Shown one piece after another: positions 1 to 6,792 of a DNA stretch of 27,626 bases. Every line of letters starts with the position of its first letter. Within the stretch, counting starts at the first letter, position 1. Location of the stretch: positions 1-27,626 of IMG/VR virus record IMGVR_UViG_3300032011_000096, one strand, 5' to 3'. This DNA is from a virus. The notes below the pieces were generated by a model. It was given only the letters and a program-made list of their open reading frames with translations. It made no database searches and was not told where the DNA came from. The translations under genes and the position numbers were made by a program.

Positions 1-2
1 CA

Positions 3-146
3 CAATCAACTACATATTCTGTTTCTAACTTACCGAACTGGTATGACATGTTAGGAATATTTGCAATTTATGGCGTTGTAGCTATGACTATATTTTACGC
101 TGGTTTGTGGATTGCAAGCAGATATATGTCACCAGGGAGACCATAA
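3..146 (+). CDS. Membrane protein, C-terminal fragment
   Basis: This reading frame is open from the left edge of the window and ends at TAA 144-146, giving about 47 residues of the C-terminus of a longer protein. Most of the visible part is one hydrophobic stretch (MLGIFAIYGVVAMTIFYAGL) followed by a short basic tail (SRYMSPGRP). It therefore looks like a single C-terminal transmembrane helix with the tail on the cytoplasmic side. The next gene starts 2 bp after the stop, and its ribosome binding site (AGGGAGA, 134-140) lies inside these last codons, so the two are probably co-transcribed. No family can be recognised from so short a piece. A small phage membrane protein such as a holin or an inner-membrane anchor is possible but unsupported. 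Confidence 0.6.
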   Translation, partial: QSTTYSVSNLPNWYDMLGIFAIYGVVAMTIFYAGLWIASRYMSPGRP

Positions 147-147
147 T

Positions 148-432
148 ATGACTGATGATGAAATGAACGATGAAGAAATACTTAAAGATAGAGCAAACAA
201 GTATGGTCCAGCTAAGCGTTGTTTTGAAACATGGACAATTATGTGTGAAACCCTTAATAGATACGCTAAAGAATCTCCTAATACAGATCTTGTACATCTA
301 TACGCATTAAAAATGGCTTTATTATAGATTGTAAGATCTGCATGGAATCCAAATATTGAAGACAACTATAAAGATGGAAGAAACTATCTCACAATTGCAC
401 ATCAATGTATTGAAAAAAAGAAAGGTAAATAA
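148..432 (+). pseudogene. DUF6378-like phage protein, interrupted by an in-frame TAG
   Basis: The frame starts at ATG 148 after AGGGAGA. It runs 59 codons to TAG 325-327 and then continues open in the same frame to TAA 430-432 (codons 61-94). The whole product resembles the small DUF6378 family of phage proteins: an N-terminal 'DRANKYG' helix, a central 'LYALKMALL' helix and a C-terminal 'IVRSAWNP..EDNYKDG.NYL.IA' segment. In the family, as I remember it, the position now occupied by TAG is usually lysine (LLKIAR). A single A-to-T change of AAG would create this stop. The second half keeps conserved-looking residues (EDNYKDG), so the lesion is either very recent, a sequencing error, or read through. 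The function of the family is unknown. The gene lies directly upstream of the primase-like gene, which starts 3 bp after the final TAA. An upstream TTG at 112 could lengthen the frame but has no ribosome binding site. Confidence 0.65.
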
Positions 433-435
433 TAT

Positions 436-2595
436 ATGAAGAAATACCATCCGTTTTCTGAAAAGATAGTCGATATCCTTGTTCGTAAAGTTAACAATGA
501 TAATCGACATTTTTTTCGTGTTTTAACTGGGTATTACTTATCTAAAGTAGCTTCTATGATGCGATGTAATATCCAAACTAAAGAAAGAGACGTAATCCCT
601 GTAAATACTTATGTATTAAATTTAATGGTATCAGGAACTGGTAAAGGGCACTCAACTAATATTCTAGAAAGAGAATTTATAGCCCATTTTAAAAAAGAAT
701 TTTTAAATAATATATTCCCCAGAAAAGCTGAAGAACATATTGAAATTTTAGCTCAAGAAAGGAGCAATGCACGTATCAATAATGGACAAAGCATTCTTCC
801 AATATCTGAAGAATACGCAATTCAGTTAGATAAACTACAAAGACATTTTGAAAGATTAGGAGAATTAGCATTTAGTTTTGACAGTGGAACTTCTCCAGCT
901 GTTAAACAAATGAGAGAAAAATTACTGTTAGCTTCTGCAGGTTCCATGAATCTGGAACTAGATGAAGTTGGATCACATTTAGCAGCTAATGAAGATGTTC
1001 TAAATACTTTTCTTGAACTCTATGATATAGGATTAGTAAAACAAAAATTAATTAAAAATACTGCAGAGAATATCAGATCAGAAGAACTACCTGGCAATAC
1101 ACCAACTAATCTAATGATGTTTGGTACACCTACTAAATTATTAGATGGCGGAAAAGTAGAAGAAGAATTCAAACAATTTTTAGAAACTGGATATGCTAGA
1201 AGGTTACTATTCGGGTATACAGTAGATAGTCACAGAACTAAATATGCTTCTGCAGAGGAAAGATATGCACAGATGGTAGATGCAGAGTTAGCTTCTGACA
1301 TGCAAATGATACAGCATGCATTTATGAATTTTGCTAAAAGACCATTTAATCCAGTTCTACAAATGTCAAAAGAAAATTCAATTCATTTAATAAAATATCA
1401 AATAAAATGTGAGGAAGCTGCTGACGAATTTAAAGATCATATGACCATTCATAAAGCAGAAATGGTGCACAGATATTATAAAGCTATTAAGCTAGCTGGA
1501 GCCTATACATTTGCAGATAATTCTACTGAAATTACGCAAGATCATCTAGATTACGCTATTAGTGTAGTAGAAGATTCAGGAGAAGCTTTCCACACTTTAA
1601 TGCGTAAACAAGGACCTTATGAGCGTTTAGCTCACTATTTGGCAGATTGTGATAATGAGGTAACTCAGCATGAGTTGATCGAAGAACTCCCATTCTACAA
1701 AGGCTCAGAGGCTCAAAGAAAAGACTTAATGACTCTAGCAATGTCTTTTGGTTATAAAAACAATATTATTATCAAAAAACGAACATTAGACGACATTGAG
1801 TTTTTCTTAGGAGAAACCCTTATAGAAACTGATTTAAATAGATTAACAGCAGGAATAAGCCAGGATATAGCATACCATTATAAAGTAGAGAATCCTCCAT
1901 TTAATCAATTACATAAGCTAACAACAGCTCCAGGATATCACTATACAGCCCATGGTTTTGTTAATGGGCATAGGAAAAGTGAAAACGCTATTCCAGGATT
2001 TGATCTTTTAATTTTAGATTGCGATGGGGATGTAAGTATGTCGATGGTTAAAGTGTTATTAGAAGATTACACGTTTCTAGTATCTACAACTAAACGACAC
2101 ACTCAAGAAATTAATCGCTTTAGATTAATATTACCCTTGTCACACAGATTAAAATTAACAAATGATGAGTATTCTAAATTCATGATGAATGTATTTGAAT
2201 GGTTACCATTTCCTGTAGATGAAGGAGCTAAAGATATTGCTAGGAAGTGGGCCTCACATCCAGGAGTTTATGAATATAATGCTGGAAGTATCATCGATGC
2301 TACTATGTTTATTCCAGAAACTAAACGATCTGATGAAACAAAAGCACAGATAACAGCTACTGGAATAGGTAATATTGAAAGATGGTTCAAAACACATACA
2401 TCAAGAGGAAATAGAGCTAATCATTTATACAGGTATGGAATGGTACTGATAGACGCCGGTTTATCATTAGCAGAAATTATAGAAAAAATGGAAATATTTA
2501 ATAATTCTCTAACAGCTCCGTTACCAGAAGAACAATTTAGAAAGAGTACAATTATATCTATAAGTAAAGAATTTCAAAAACGGAGTACGGTGTAG
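436..2595 (+). CDS. ATPase/primase-like replication protein (N4 gp43-like)
   Basis: This is a 719-aa predicted replication protein. The N-terminal half has a P-loop-like motif GTGKGHST at residues 67-74, set in a helical context like DUF3987-type helicase modules. The C-terminal half looks like an archaeo-eukaryotic primase (AEP) core: an acidic cluster LDCDGD (D528, D530, D532), then STTKRH (H555) leading into NRFRLILPL, then a third acidic site near D595/D600 in DEGAKDIARKWASHPG. These match the order of the DxD, sxH and hD motifs of AEP enzymes. By domain order and length it resembles the N4 gp43-type primase protein. That assignment comes from motifs only, not from alignment. It starts at ATG 436 with AGAAAGG upstream and ends in TAG 2593-2595. 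The last codons (CGG AGT ACG GTG TAG) already follow the 5-bp pattern of the noncoding array that begins right after. Expected role: priming DNA synthesis for the genes downstream. Confidence 0.75.
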   Translation: MKKYHPFSEKIVDILVRKVNNDNRHFFRVLTGYYLSKVASMMRCNIQTKERDVIPVNTYVLNLMVSGTGKGHSTNILEREFIAHFKKEFLNNIFPRKAEEHIEILAQERSNARINNGQSILPISEEYAIQLDKLQRHFERLGELAFSFDSGTSPAVKQMREKLLLASAGSMNLELDEVGSHLAANEDVLNTFLELYDIGLVKQKLIKNTAENIRSEELPGNTPTNLMMFGTPTKLLDGGKVEEEFKQFLETGYARRLLFGYTVDSHRTKYASAEERYAQMVDAELASDMQMIQHAFMNFAKRPFNPVLQMSKENSIHLIKYQIKCEEAADEFKDHMTIHKAEMVHRYYKAIKLAGAYTFADNSTEITQDHLDYAISVVEDSGEAFHTLMRKQGPYERLAHYLADCDNEVTQHELIEELPFYKGSEAQRKDLMTLAMSFGYKNNIIIKKRTLDDIEFFLGETLIETDLNRLTAGISQDIAYHYKVENPPFNQLHKLTTAPGYHYTAHGFVNGHRKSENAIPGFDLLILDCDGDVSMSMVKVLLEDYTFLVSTTKRHTQEINRFRLILPLSHRLKLTNDEYSKFMMNVFEWLPFPVDEGAKDIARKWASHPGVYEYNAGSIIDATMFIPETKRSDETKAQITATGIGNIERWFKTHTSRGNRANHLYRYGMVLIDAGLSLAEIIEKMEIFNNSLTAPLPEEQFRKSTIISISKEFQKRSTV

Positions 2596-3235
2596 TTCAG
2601 TGCAATAAAGTTGAGTACAGCATAGTAGCACTGAGTTCAGTATAGTGAAGTACAGCCCAGTAAAACTAAACAAGGTAGTATATTTGGCGCGATAAAGTAA
2701 AATAAAACCCGATTTAGTGTATCGGAGTGGTGCAGCGCGGAATGGAATGGTGTTCAGTATCTTATCGTAAGGATTTATTTTCCCCTAAAAAATTTATATA
2801 AACTTGGTTAGGTGCAGTCGAGTCCAGTTTAGTGCAACTCAATCGAGTACAGTACAGCTTAGTTCAGTAAAGTGAAATTCAGCGTAATTAAATAACACAT
2901 CTCAAGGATCTATTTACCCCTAAAAAATTATCTCAGTAGCGCAGAGTTCAGTGTAGCGTAATTGAGTTAAGTGCAGCACCATCCAGTTCCGTGGAATTTA
3001 ATAAAGTACAGTATCACATCGTATCGTAATCTTTTCCCCCTAACAAATTTACCTCGGTATAGTAAGGTAAAGTGGCATTTGATGTAATCGAATACCGCGC
3101 AGTATAGTTCAGTTTCGTTGAATTGAATATGATAGAACATCACATCGTAATTATTTATCCCCTAAAAAATTCTAATAATCGGGTGGAACCCGGTACAGTG
3201 ACATTAGATGAAGTAATGCATCGCAGTTCAATAAC
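2581..3235 (+). repeat. Degenerate 5-bp (TNNAG) tandem array 1
   Basis: About 650 bp without a credible gene. Most of it can be cut into 5-bp units of the form TNNAG (equivalently AGTNN). From 2581 to 2660, 13 of 16 consecutive pentamers end in AG, for example ttgag tacag catag. From 2823 to 2882, 9 of 12 do. The middle two bases vary freely, so this is not a simple microsatellite. Register is held over tens of units, then lost and regained around the CCCCTAAAAAATT boxes. The array begins inside the last codons of the upstream primase-like gene and fades before the next gene's ribosome binding site. Two units span 10 bp, close to one helical turn. The function is unknown; a protein-coated or bent DNA segment such as an origin, or a regulatory spacer, is inference. 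Confidence 0.8.
2759..3171 (+). repeat. Four copies of a CACATC-GTAA-TTTCCCCTAAAAAATT box
   Basis: Four imperfect copies of a roughly 33-bp box sit within the pentamer array. Their best-conserved ends are at 2782-2794, 2917-2929, 3037-3049 (one change: CCCCTAACAAATT) and 3159-3171. Spacing between copies is 135, 120 and 122 bp. Upstream of each conserved end is a looser CACATC(T/G)..AA element followed by a T-rich stretch; copy 1 has CTTATCGTAAGGAT in its place. All four face the same way. Directly repeated boxes in a noncoding region among replication genes are what iterons of an origin would look like, but no host initiator site was identified. A weak fifth relative without the C run (CACATCACATCAGATTCAC) lies at 4016-4034 in the second array. 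Confidence 0.7.
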
Positions 3236-3276
3236 ACAAGGTAACATAACTTTAACTTTAAAAAAGGAGTATCAAA

Positions 3277-3867
3277 ATGTTTGTAACAGCAACGTGTCAT
3301 CTAAAAAGTGCAAGTGTTTATAGTCAATCAAGACCGTATCAAGTAGACAAGAAGCCTCGAGAAACTCCAGGAGATTATGAAAAAAGAACATGGAGAGAAC
3401 GAATGCATCTTAGTGAAAAGAATTCTGGAAAAATTGTAATCCCAGCAATGCAATTTAAAAATAGCCTAGCAGAATGCGCAAAGTATATGTCTCAACAAAT
3501 TCCAGGTAAAGGAAAAGCAACGTACACAAAGCATTTTGAAGCCGGTGTTATAATTATGGATTCTATGGAATTAGACATTAAGGCAGATGATGTTAAAGGT
3601 GAAACTGTATTTGTTCCTTCTAGTGGAAAACGAGGGGATGGTAATAGAGTTTACAAAACTTTTCCAAAAATACCTAGCTGGTCAGGAGTTATAGAGTTTA
3701 CAATTTTTGATCACACCATTACAAAAGAAGTTTTTATAGAACATCTTACACAAGCTGGTCAATTTATTGGTATCGGTAGATGGCGACCTCGTAATAACGG
3801 ATTATACGGACGATTTACAGTTGATAAAGTTGACTGGAAAGAGAACGAAGTAGCTAAAGCAGCATAG
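3277..3867 (+). CDS. Conserved phage protein of unknown function
   Basis: A 196-aa protein starting at ATG 3277 with a strong ribosome binding site (AAGGAG, 3264-3269). It is a soluble alpha/beta-looking protein with no signal peptide or membrane segment. The N-terminus (MFVTATCHLKSASVYSQSR) and the C-terminal motif IGRWRPRNNGLYGRF resemble a conserved family I associate with replication regions of tailed phages, often near primase and SSB genes. I cannot attach a biochemical activity to it. The C-terminal half is basic and aromatic, so nucleic-acid binding is possible. The gene is isolated between two TNNAG arrays. Its stop codon TAG (3865-3867) is part of the 5-bp pattern, and the last seven codons (NEVAKAA) have a decayed second copy exactly 80 bp downstream. 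Function is inference only. Confidence 0.8.
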   Translation: MFVTATCHLKSASVYSQSRPYQVDKKPRETPGDYEKRTWRERMHLSEKNSGKIVIPAMQFKNSLAECAKYMSQQIPGKGKATYTKHFEAGVIIMDSMELDIKADDVKGETVFVPSSGKRGDGNRVYKTFPKIPSWSGVIEFTIFDHTITKEVFIEHLTQAGQFIGIGRWRPRNNGLYGRFTVDKVDWKENEVAKAA

Positions 3868-4100
3868 TGGAGCATAGTATAGTTTAGTGTAGTAAAGTGT
3901 AGTAGCACACAGTGTCGCATCTCGATGAAATAGCTAAAGCGGCCTAGTAGCACTTAGTATAGTGCCGCAGAATGTAGTGAAGCCAGATTAAGTACAGTAT
4001 GGTGTAGCCCGGTATCACATCACATCAGATTCACTTATTTTAAAGTGAAGTGTAATACAGCGCCATGGAGTTACTTATAGTATCTCTCGGTGAAATCCAG
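3863..4100 (+). repeat. Degenerate 5-bp (TNNAG) tandem array 2
   Basis: A noncoding stretch of about 240 bp built of the same TNNAG units as array 1. From 3863 to 3912, 9 of 10 consecutive pentamers end in AG (catag tggag catag tatag and so on). The first unit contains the stop codon of the preceding gene. The pattern weakens after about 4015, where CACATCACATCAGATTCAC interrupts it, and partly returns before the ribosome binding site AAGGAAAGG (4113-4121) of the next gene. All units point in the direction of transcription. No promoter or terminator is evident. Confidence 0.75.
3924..3947 (+). pseudogene. Ghost copy of the 3' end of the 3277-3867 gene
   Basis: These bases read GAT GAA ATA GCT AAA GCG GCC TAG (DEIAKAA, stop). 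The true end of the upstream gene reads AAC GAA GTA GCT AAA GCA GCA TAG (NEVAKAA, stop), exactly 80 bp earlier. Of the differences, two are silent third-position changes and two give conservative substitutions (N/D, V/I). Similarity continues weakly into the following repeat up to TTAGTATAGT (about 3963). There is no start codon or longer frame, so it cannot be expressed as a protein. It may be the remnant of a tandem paralogue, or an 80-bp (16-unit) duplication of the array that included the gene end. Confidence 0.55.
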
Positions 4101-4126
4101 TGAAACCTCATAAGGAAAGGAATAAT

Positions 4127-4645
4127 ATGACTGATCCAACAGTAAATGAAAAAAGAGAACCCTTTTGTAGAGCAATAGAAACTACAAGTTTAATGAAAGA
4201 ACTAGAAAAACTAAGGAACGGTGAAGAAATTACTTATGAAGAATTATCTAAAATAGCGATGGGGAATTGTGCACCCACGGGTATTAAAAAAGGTTTTCTT
4301 AAATCTGCCCGAGATATTTTATTTAAAACTAAAGGAATAGAATTTAAAGCAATTCCCAATGCTGGTCTACAACGTATGTCAGATGAAGATAAAATGGATA
4401 AAAGCCAAAAAACTTTACCTTCATATCAGAGAAAAGTAAGAAAAGACATGCATAGACTAACTTCAATTGACTTTGATAAATTATCAGCAAGTAAACAATT
4501 GGAGTGGAATATACAAATGACAGCTACTAATGTGCTTAAAACTGTTAGTTCAGGTGATGGAATAAATATAATTACTAAGGAAATAGCTAGTAATAGCAAT
4601 CCTGATAGATTAGCACTAGAAGAAACTCTTAAACTATTTATGTAA
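4127..4645 (+). CDS. Hypothetical phage protein, possible winged-helix fold
   Basis: A 172-aa protein. I chose ATG 4127 because AAGGAAAGG (4113-4121) lies just before it; the frame extends upstream to a GTG at 4100 with no such site. The central part (YEELSKIAMGNC..GIKKGFLKSARDILFKTKGIEFKAI..AGLQRMSDEDK) has the helix-helix-strand rhythm of a winged helix: a short helix, a second helix beginning 'IKKGFLKSARDILF', then two short strands with a Gly turn. The C-terminal third is helical and polar. No catalytic motif or membrane segment is visible. If the fold is right, a DNA-binding or regulatory role is plausible, and its place between two TNNAG arrays makes it one candidate for the factor that binds them. 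That is inference. I do not recognise a named family. Confidence 0.7.
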   Translation: MTDPTVNEKREPFCRAIETTSLMKELEKLRNGEEITYEELSKIAMGNCAPTGIKKGFLKSARDILFKTKGIEFKAIPNAGLQRMSDEDKMDKSQKTLPSYQRKVRKDMHRLTSIDFDKLSASKQLEWNIQMTATNVLKTVSSGDGINIITKEIASNSNPDRLALEETLKLFM

Positions 4646-4694
4646 CATGGCCCAGTCCGATGGAGTCCGGTGCAGTAAGACAGCACTCAGCATG
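4646..4694 (+). repeat. Degenerate 5-bp (TNNAG) array 3, short
   Basis: After the stop of the 172-aa gene about ten units of the same pattern appear: cccag tccga tggag tccgg tgcag taaga cagca ctcag. The match is looser than in arrays 1 and 2. It is the third and shortest member of the series (about 650, 240 and 50 bp). The following 37 bp carry AAAGGA, the ribosome binding site of the next small gene. Confidence 0.5.
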
Positions 4695-4731
4695 ATAAAA
4701 TATGGCAACGTTTTAAATAAAGGAAACTATT

Positions 4732-4908
4732 ATGAAAATAGGATTATCAGATAAAGATCAAACACAGGTAAAAGATGCTTTCGCTTCATTATGGGAAGTG
4801 TGCGGAAATGTGTGGGATAATATATTTGACGATACATCTGAAGAAAAAATAAAAGAACTTGAAAAAGAAGTTGAACAACTAAAAGGAGAGCAAAAAAAAT
4901 ATGAATAA
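4732..4908 (+). CDS. Small coiled-coil protein (58 aa)
   Basis: A short frame supported by its ribosome binding site (AAAGGA, 4720-4725), ATG 4732 and an 8-bp overlap with the ATPase gene that follows at 4901, which suggests translational coupling. The N-terminal half (MKIGLSDKDQTQVKDAFASL) is amphipathic helix. The C-terminal half (EEKIKELEKEVEQLKGEQKK) is a regular heptad coiled coil. Such a layout suggests an oligomerising accessory or adaptor protein. No family is recognised. Being coupled to the Sak4/RecA-like ATPase, it may act with it, but nothing in the sequence proves this. Confidence 0.7.
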   Translation: MKIGLSDKDQTQVKDAFASLWEVCGNVWDNIFDDTSEEKIKELEKEVEQLKGEQKKYE

Positions 4909-5626
4909 TAATCATTTAGTACTAGTCTCAGGAAAATCTAGTTCAGGTAAAAGCGCTAGCTTACTAGATATGGATAAACCTGAAGGCGTTATGTATTTGA
5001 ATTGTGAGAATGGTAAGAAGTTACCATTTAAAAGTAAATTCAAAGAATTAACTGTTACTGATCCAGATCAGGTATACCAGGCATTCGGTGAAGCAGAAAA
5101 AATGCCTAATATACATACTATAGTTATAGATAGTTTAACGTACTTAATGGATATGTATGAAAGTACTAAAGTATTGCCTTCAACAAATACTATGCAGGCA
5201 TGGGGGCAGTACGCACAATATATGAAATTACTAATGTCTCAGATAGTAGCTAAATCAACTAAGAATGTAGTATTTCTAGCACATACCTCAGATGTTCTTA
5301 ATGAAGCTGAGATGATAAATGAAACCATGGTCAAGGTTAAAGGATCTTTAATGAATCAGGGTATCGAGAGTTTCTTTACGTGTGTAATATCCACTAAGAA
5401 AGTAACTCTAGGAAAATTAAATGATAAAATTGCTAAATCAACATTATTTAAAGCTACTCCTGATGATAAAGACAATGGATTTAAGTACGTATTTCAGACT
5501 AGACTAACTAAAGAGACTGTTAATGAACGAATTAGAAGCCCCATGGGAATGTGGGCTTTAAATGAAACGTATATAGATAATAATTTACAAAATGTAGTTA
5601 ACAGACTTCATAAATATTATACGTAA
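4901..5626 (+). CDS. Sak4/RecA-like P-loop ATPase (N4 gp42-like)
   Basis: A 241-aa AAA/RecA-fold NTPase. The Walker A motif is GKSSSGKS at residues 11-18 and Walker B is TIVIDS at 73-78 (D77), followed by a central helix rich in Trp/Tyr/Gln (MQAWGQYAQYMKLLM). A strand (NVVFLAH) then ends in a polar residue, as in the sensor strand of RecA-like proteins. Size and motif order fit the Sak4 single-strand annealing or recombination-mediator ATPases of phages, and the gp42-type ATPase of the N4 replication module. Expected role: loading or remodelling proteins on ssDNA during replication and recombination, with the SSB-like protein encoded two genes downstream. The start at ATG 4901 is preceded by AAAGGAGAG (4881-4889), and the gene overlaps the upstream coiled-coil gene by 8 bp. 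Confidence 0.8.
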   Translation: MNNNHLVLVSGKSSSGKSASLLDMDKPEGVMYLNCENGKKLPFKSKFKELTVTDPDQVYQAFGEAEKMPNIHTIVIDSLTYLMDMYESTKVLPSTNTMQAWGQYAQYMKLLMSQIVAKSTKNVVFLAHTSDVLNEAEMINETMVKVKGSLMNQGIESFFTCVISTKKVTLGKLNDKIAKSTLFKATPDDKDNGFKYVFQTRLTKETVNERIRSPMGMWALNETYIDNNLQNVVNRLHKYYT

Positions 5627-5649
5627 GTTCTACATGATATAATAAGGGG

Positions 5650-5686
5650 GATAGGCCTTTTTTCTCCTCCTTGTAAAGGTTCTATC
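5650..5686 (+). other. Imperfect stem-loop (RNA hairpin 1 of 3)
   Basis: GATAG (5650-5654) pairs with CTATC (5682-5686), and an inner CCTTT (5656-5660) pairs with AAAGG (5675-5679), with small internal bulges and a pyrimidine-rich loop. It is the first of three consecutive hairpins in the 150-bp gap after the ATPase gene. No T run follows it directly, so it is not a terminator alone. Confidence 0.4.
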
Positions 5687-5700
5687 TAACTGAAGAGTTA
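5687..5700 (+). other. Small perfect hairpin TAACT-GAAG-AGTTA
   Basis: A 5-bp perfect stem with a purine-rich 4-nt loop immediately follows the first hairpin. N4 virion RNA polymerase promoters are small hairpins with 5-7 bp stems and loops of about 3 nt with a central purine. Size and loop make this a weak look-alike, but the stem is AT-rich and no conserved downstream sequence can be compared, so this is only a note. Confidence 0.25.
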
Positions 5701-5711
5701 CAAACTACTAG

Positions 5712-5753
5712 TCCTCTCTGTCCTTGCTCGGGATAGAGGGGCATTTTATTTTT
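5712..5753 (+). terminator. Probable intrinsic terminator
   Basis: TCCTCT..GTCC (5712-5722) can pair with GGGATAGAGGGG (5730-5741), with one or two internal mismatches. A T-rich tail (CATTTTATTTTT, 5742-5753) follows. This would end or attenuate the transcript reading through the primase-to-ATPase genes before the next unit starts at 5777. The stem is imperfect, so partial termination is likely. Confidence 0.5.
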
Positions 5754-5776
5754 AAATACTAAAATTAAGGAGATCT

Positions 5777-6007
5777 ATGAGTCACCCAGGTAATGATGAA
5801 AAAATAGACAATGAACGGGATAACAAAGTAGAACTATCTCAAAAGCTAGTACTTGAAATGACAAGATTTGGTATTGAAGTAGTACAGCATATGGCTACTG
5901 AAGCTTTAAGACAAAAACCAGGTATGTCTACTAAAGAATTTATGAAAGTATTAGATCAATTTATTGAAAAACAAGAAGAGCTACTACGAAATATCACAAG
6001 TAAATAA
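5777..6007 (+). CDS. Small helical phage protein (76 aa)
   Basis: Starts at ATG 5777 with a good ribosome binding site (AAGGAG, 5768-5773), placed directly after the putative terminator. The first 20 residues are polar and probably disordered. The remainder is predicted helical and amphipathic (LVLEMTRFGIEVVQHMATEAL, then FMKVLDQFIEKQEELL), so it could be a small helical dimer. There is no membrane segment, zinc site or catalytic motif. It precedes the SSB-like gene by 41 bp and is probably part of the same transcript. I do not recognise the family. Confidence 0.75.
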   Translation: MSHPGNDEKIDNERDNKVELSQKLVLEMTRFGIEVVQHMATEALRQKPGMSTKEFMKVLDQFIEKQEELLRNITSK

Positions 6008-6048
6008 CCGTGATTTATTAACACTCAATCTATGAAAGGATATAAATT

Positions 6049-6792
6049 ATGAGTGAATGGGAACTCCCTAAAAATGTAGAGACACAGTCTATTGAACGAG
6101 TAGGCGGTGGATTTGCATGGGAATCAGGGGTATACGATGCTACCATTAAAATGGTGTATCTTAATCAAGCAGCATCTGAAGCAGTTAGTTTTAACATTAT
6201 TCTAGAAAAGAATGGTGGAAATATGGCAGAACTTCGAGAGAATTTCTGGATTAAATCTGGTAAGGCTAAAGGGAATAAGACTTACTATACAAAAGATGGT
6301 AAAGATTACCCACTTCCAGGATATTCACTTGCAAATTCTATGTGTGTAGCTGTTACAGGTGAAAGCCTAGCTAAATGCATGGATTCTGTTGAGAAAAAAA
6401 CTGTTAATGTATGGAACTCTGAGTTAAAAAAAGAAGCACCTGCAGAGCGTCCAGTATTAATGGGATTAGTAGGAAAACCTATTAAAGTAGCTGTTCATCA
6501 AGTTGTTGAGGACAGAACGGCTAAGAACGCATCTGGACAGTATGAGCCAACAGGCGAATCCCGTACTGTAAATCAATGCAAATTCTTTGGCAATTGTGAA
6601 GGTAAAACTGCTGAGGAAATTCTTAGTAATGAAGCACCTCAAAAGTTCGATAAATGGGCTCAGAAGAATACGGGCACAGTTATTGATAAGTCTACCAAAG
6701 GTAAGAGTAATAACTCTGCTGCTAATATTATGGGGAGTACACCTGCAGATTCACCGAAAGGGTCTCTGTTTCAAACAGAGCCTCCTATTTAA
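6049..6792 (+). CDS. Probable single-stranded DNA-binding protein (N4 gp45-like)
   Basis: A 247-aa protein with a beta-rich first 180 residues and a low-complexity, flexible C-terminal tail (Ser/Thr/Gly/Asn-rich, ending LFQTEPPI). The pattern 'GVYDATIKMVYLNQA.SEAVSFNIIL' followed by a Tyr-rich 'NKTYYTKDGKDYPLPGYSLANSM' segment and 'GKPIKVAVHQ' fits the OB-fold-like ssDNA-binding proteins of podophages. In N4 the ssDNA-binding protein (gp45) is of similar length, is required for replication and also activates late transcription by host RNA polymerase. The gene sits between the ATPase and a RuvC-like resolvase, as expected for a replication/recombination set. AAAGGA (6036-6041) precedes ATG 6049. 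It ends in TAA overlapping the next ATG (TAATG, 6790-6794). The assignment is from pattern and context, not alignment. Confidence 0.6.
   Translation: MSEWELPKNVETQSIERVGGGFAWESGVYDATIKMVYLNQAASEAVSFNIILEKNGGNMAELRENFWIKSGKAKGNKTYYTKDGKDYPLPGYSLANSMCVAVTGESLAKCMDSVEKKTVNVWNSELKKEAPAERPVLMGLVGKPIKVAVHQVVEDRTAKNASGQYEPTGESRTVNQCKFFGNCEGKTAEEILSNEAPQKFDKWAQKNTGTVIDKSTKGKSNNSAANIMGSTPADSPKGSLFQTEPPI

Noticed and set aside
88-297. 69-codon - strand frame across the first genes
   Set aside because: Antisense of two better-supported, closely spaced + strand genes; the hydrophobic composition is an AT-rich shadow effect.
148-432. Phage-wide TAG recoding (alternative code)
   Set aside because: The primase-like and 196-aa genes end at TAG followed by plainly noncoding repeats, and the 4,255-codon frame contains no TAG.
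2759-3171. CRISPR array
   Set aside because: Only four imperfect boxes, spaced 120-135 bp, with repeat-like pentamers rather than unique spacers between them and no cas genes.
3123-3323. 66-codon + strand frame ending inside the 196-aa gene
   Set aside because: It lies in the repeat array, has no ribosome binding site, and overlaps the well-supported start at 3277 in another frame.
5640-5745. tRNA gene
   Set aside because: GGTTCTATC recalls a T-arm, but no acceptor stem, anticodon arm or D-arm can be arranged around it.
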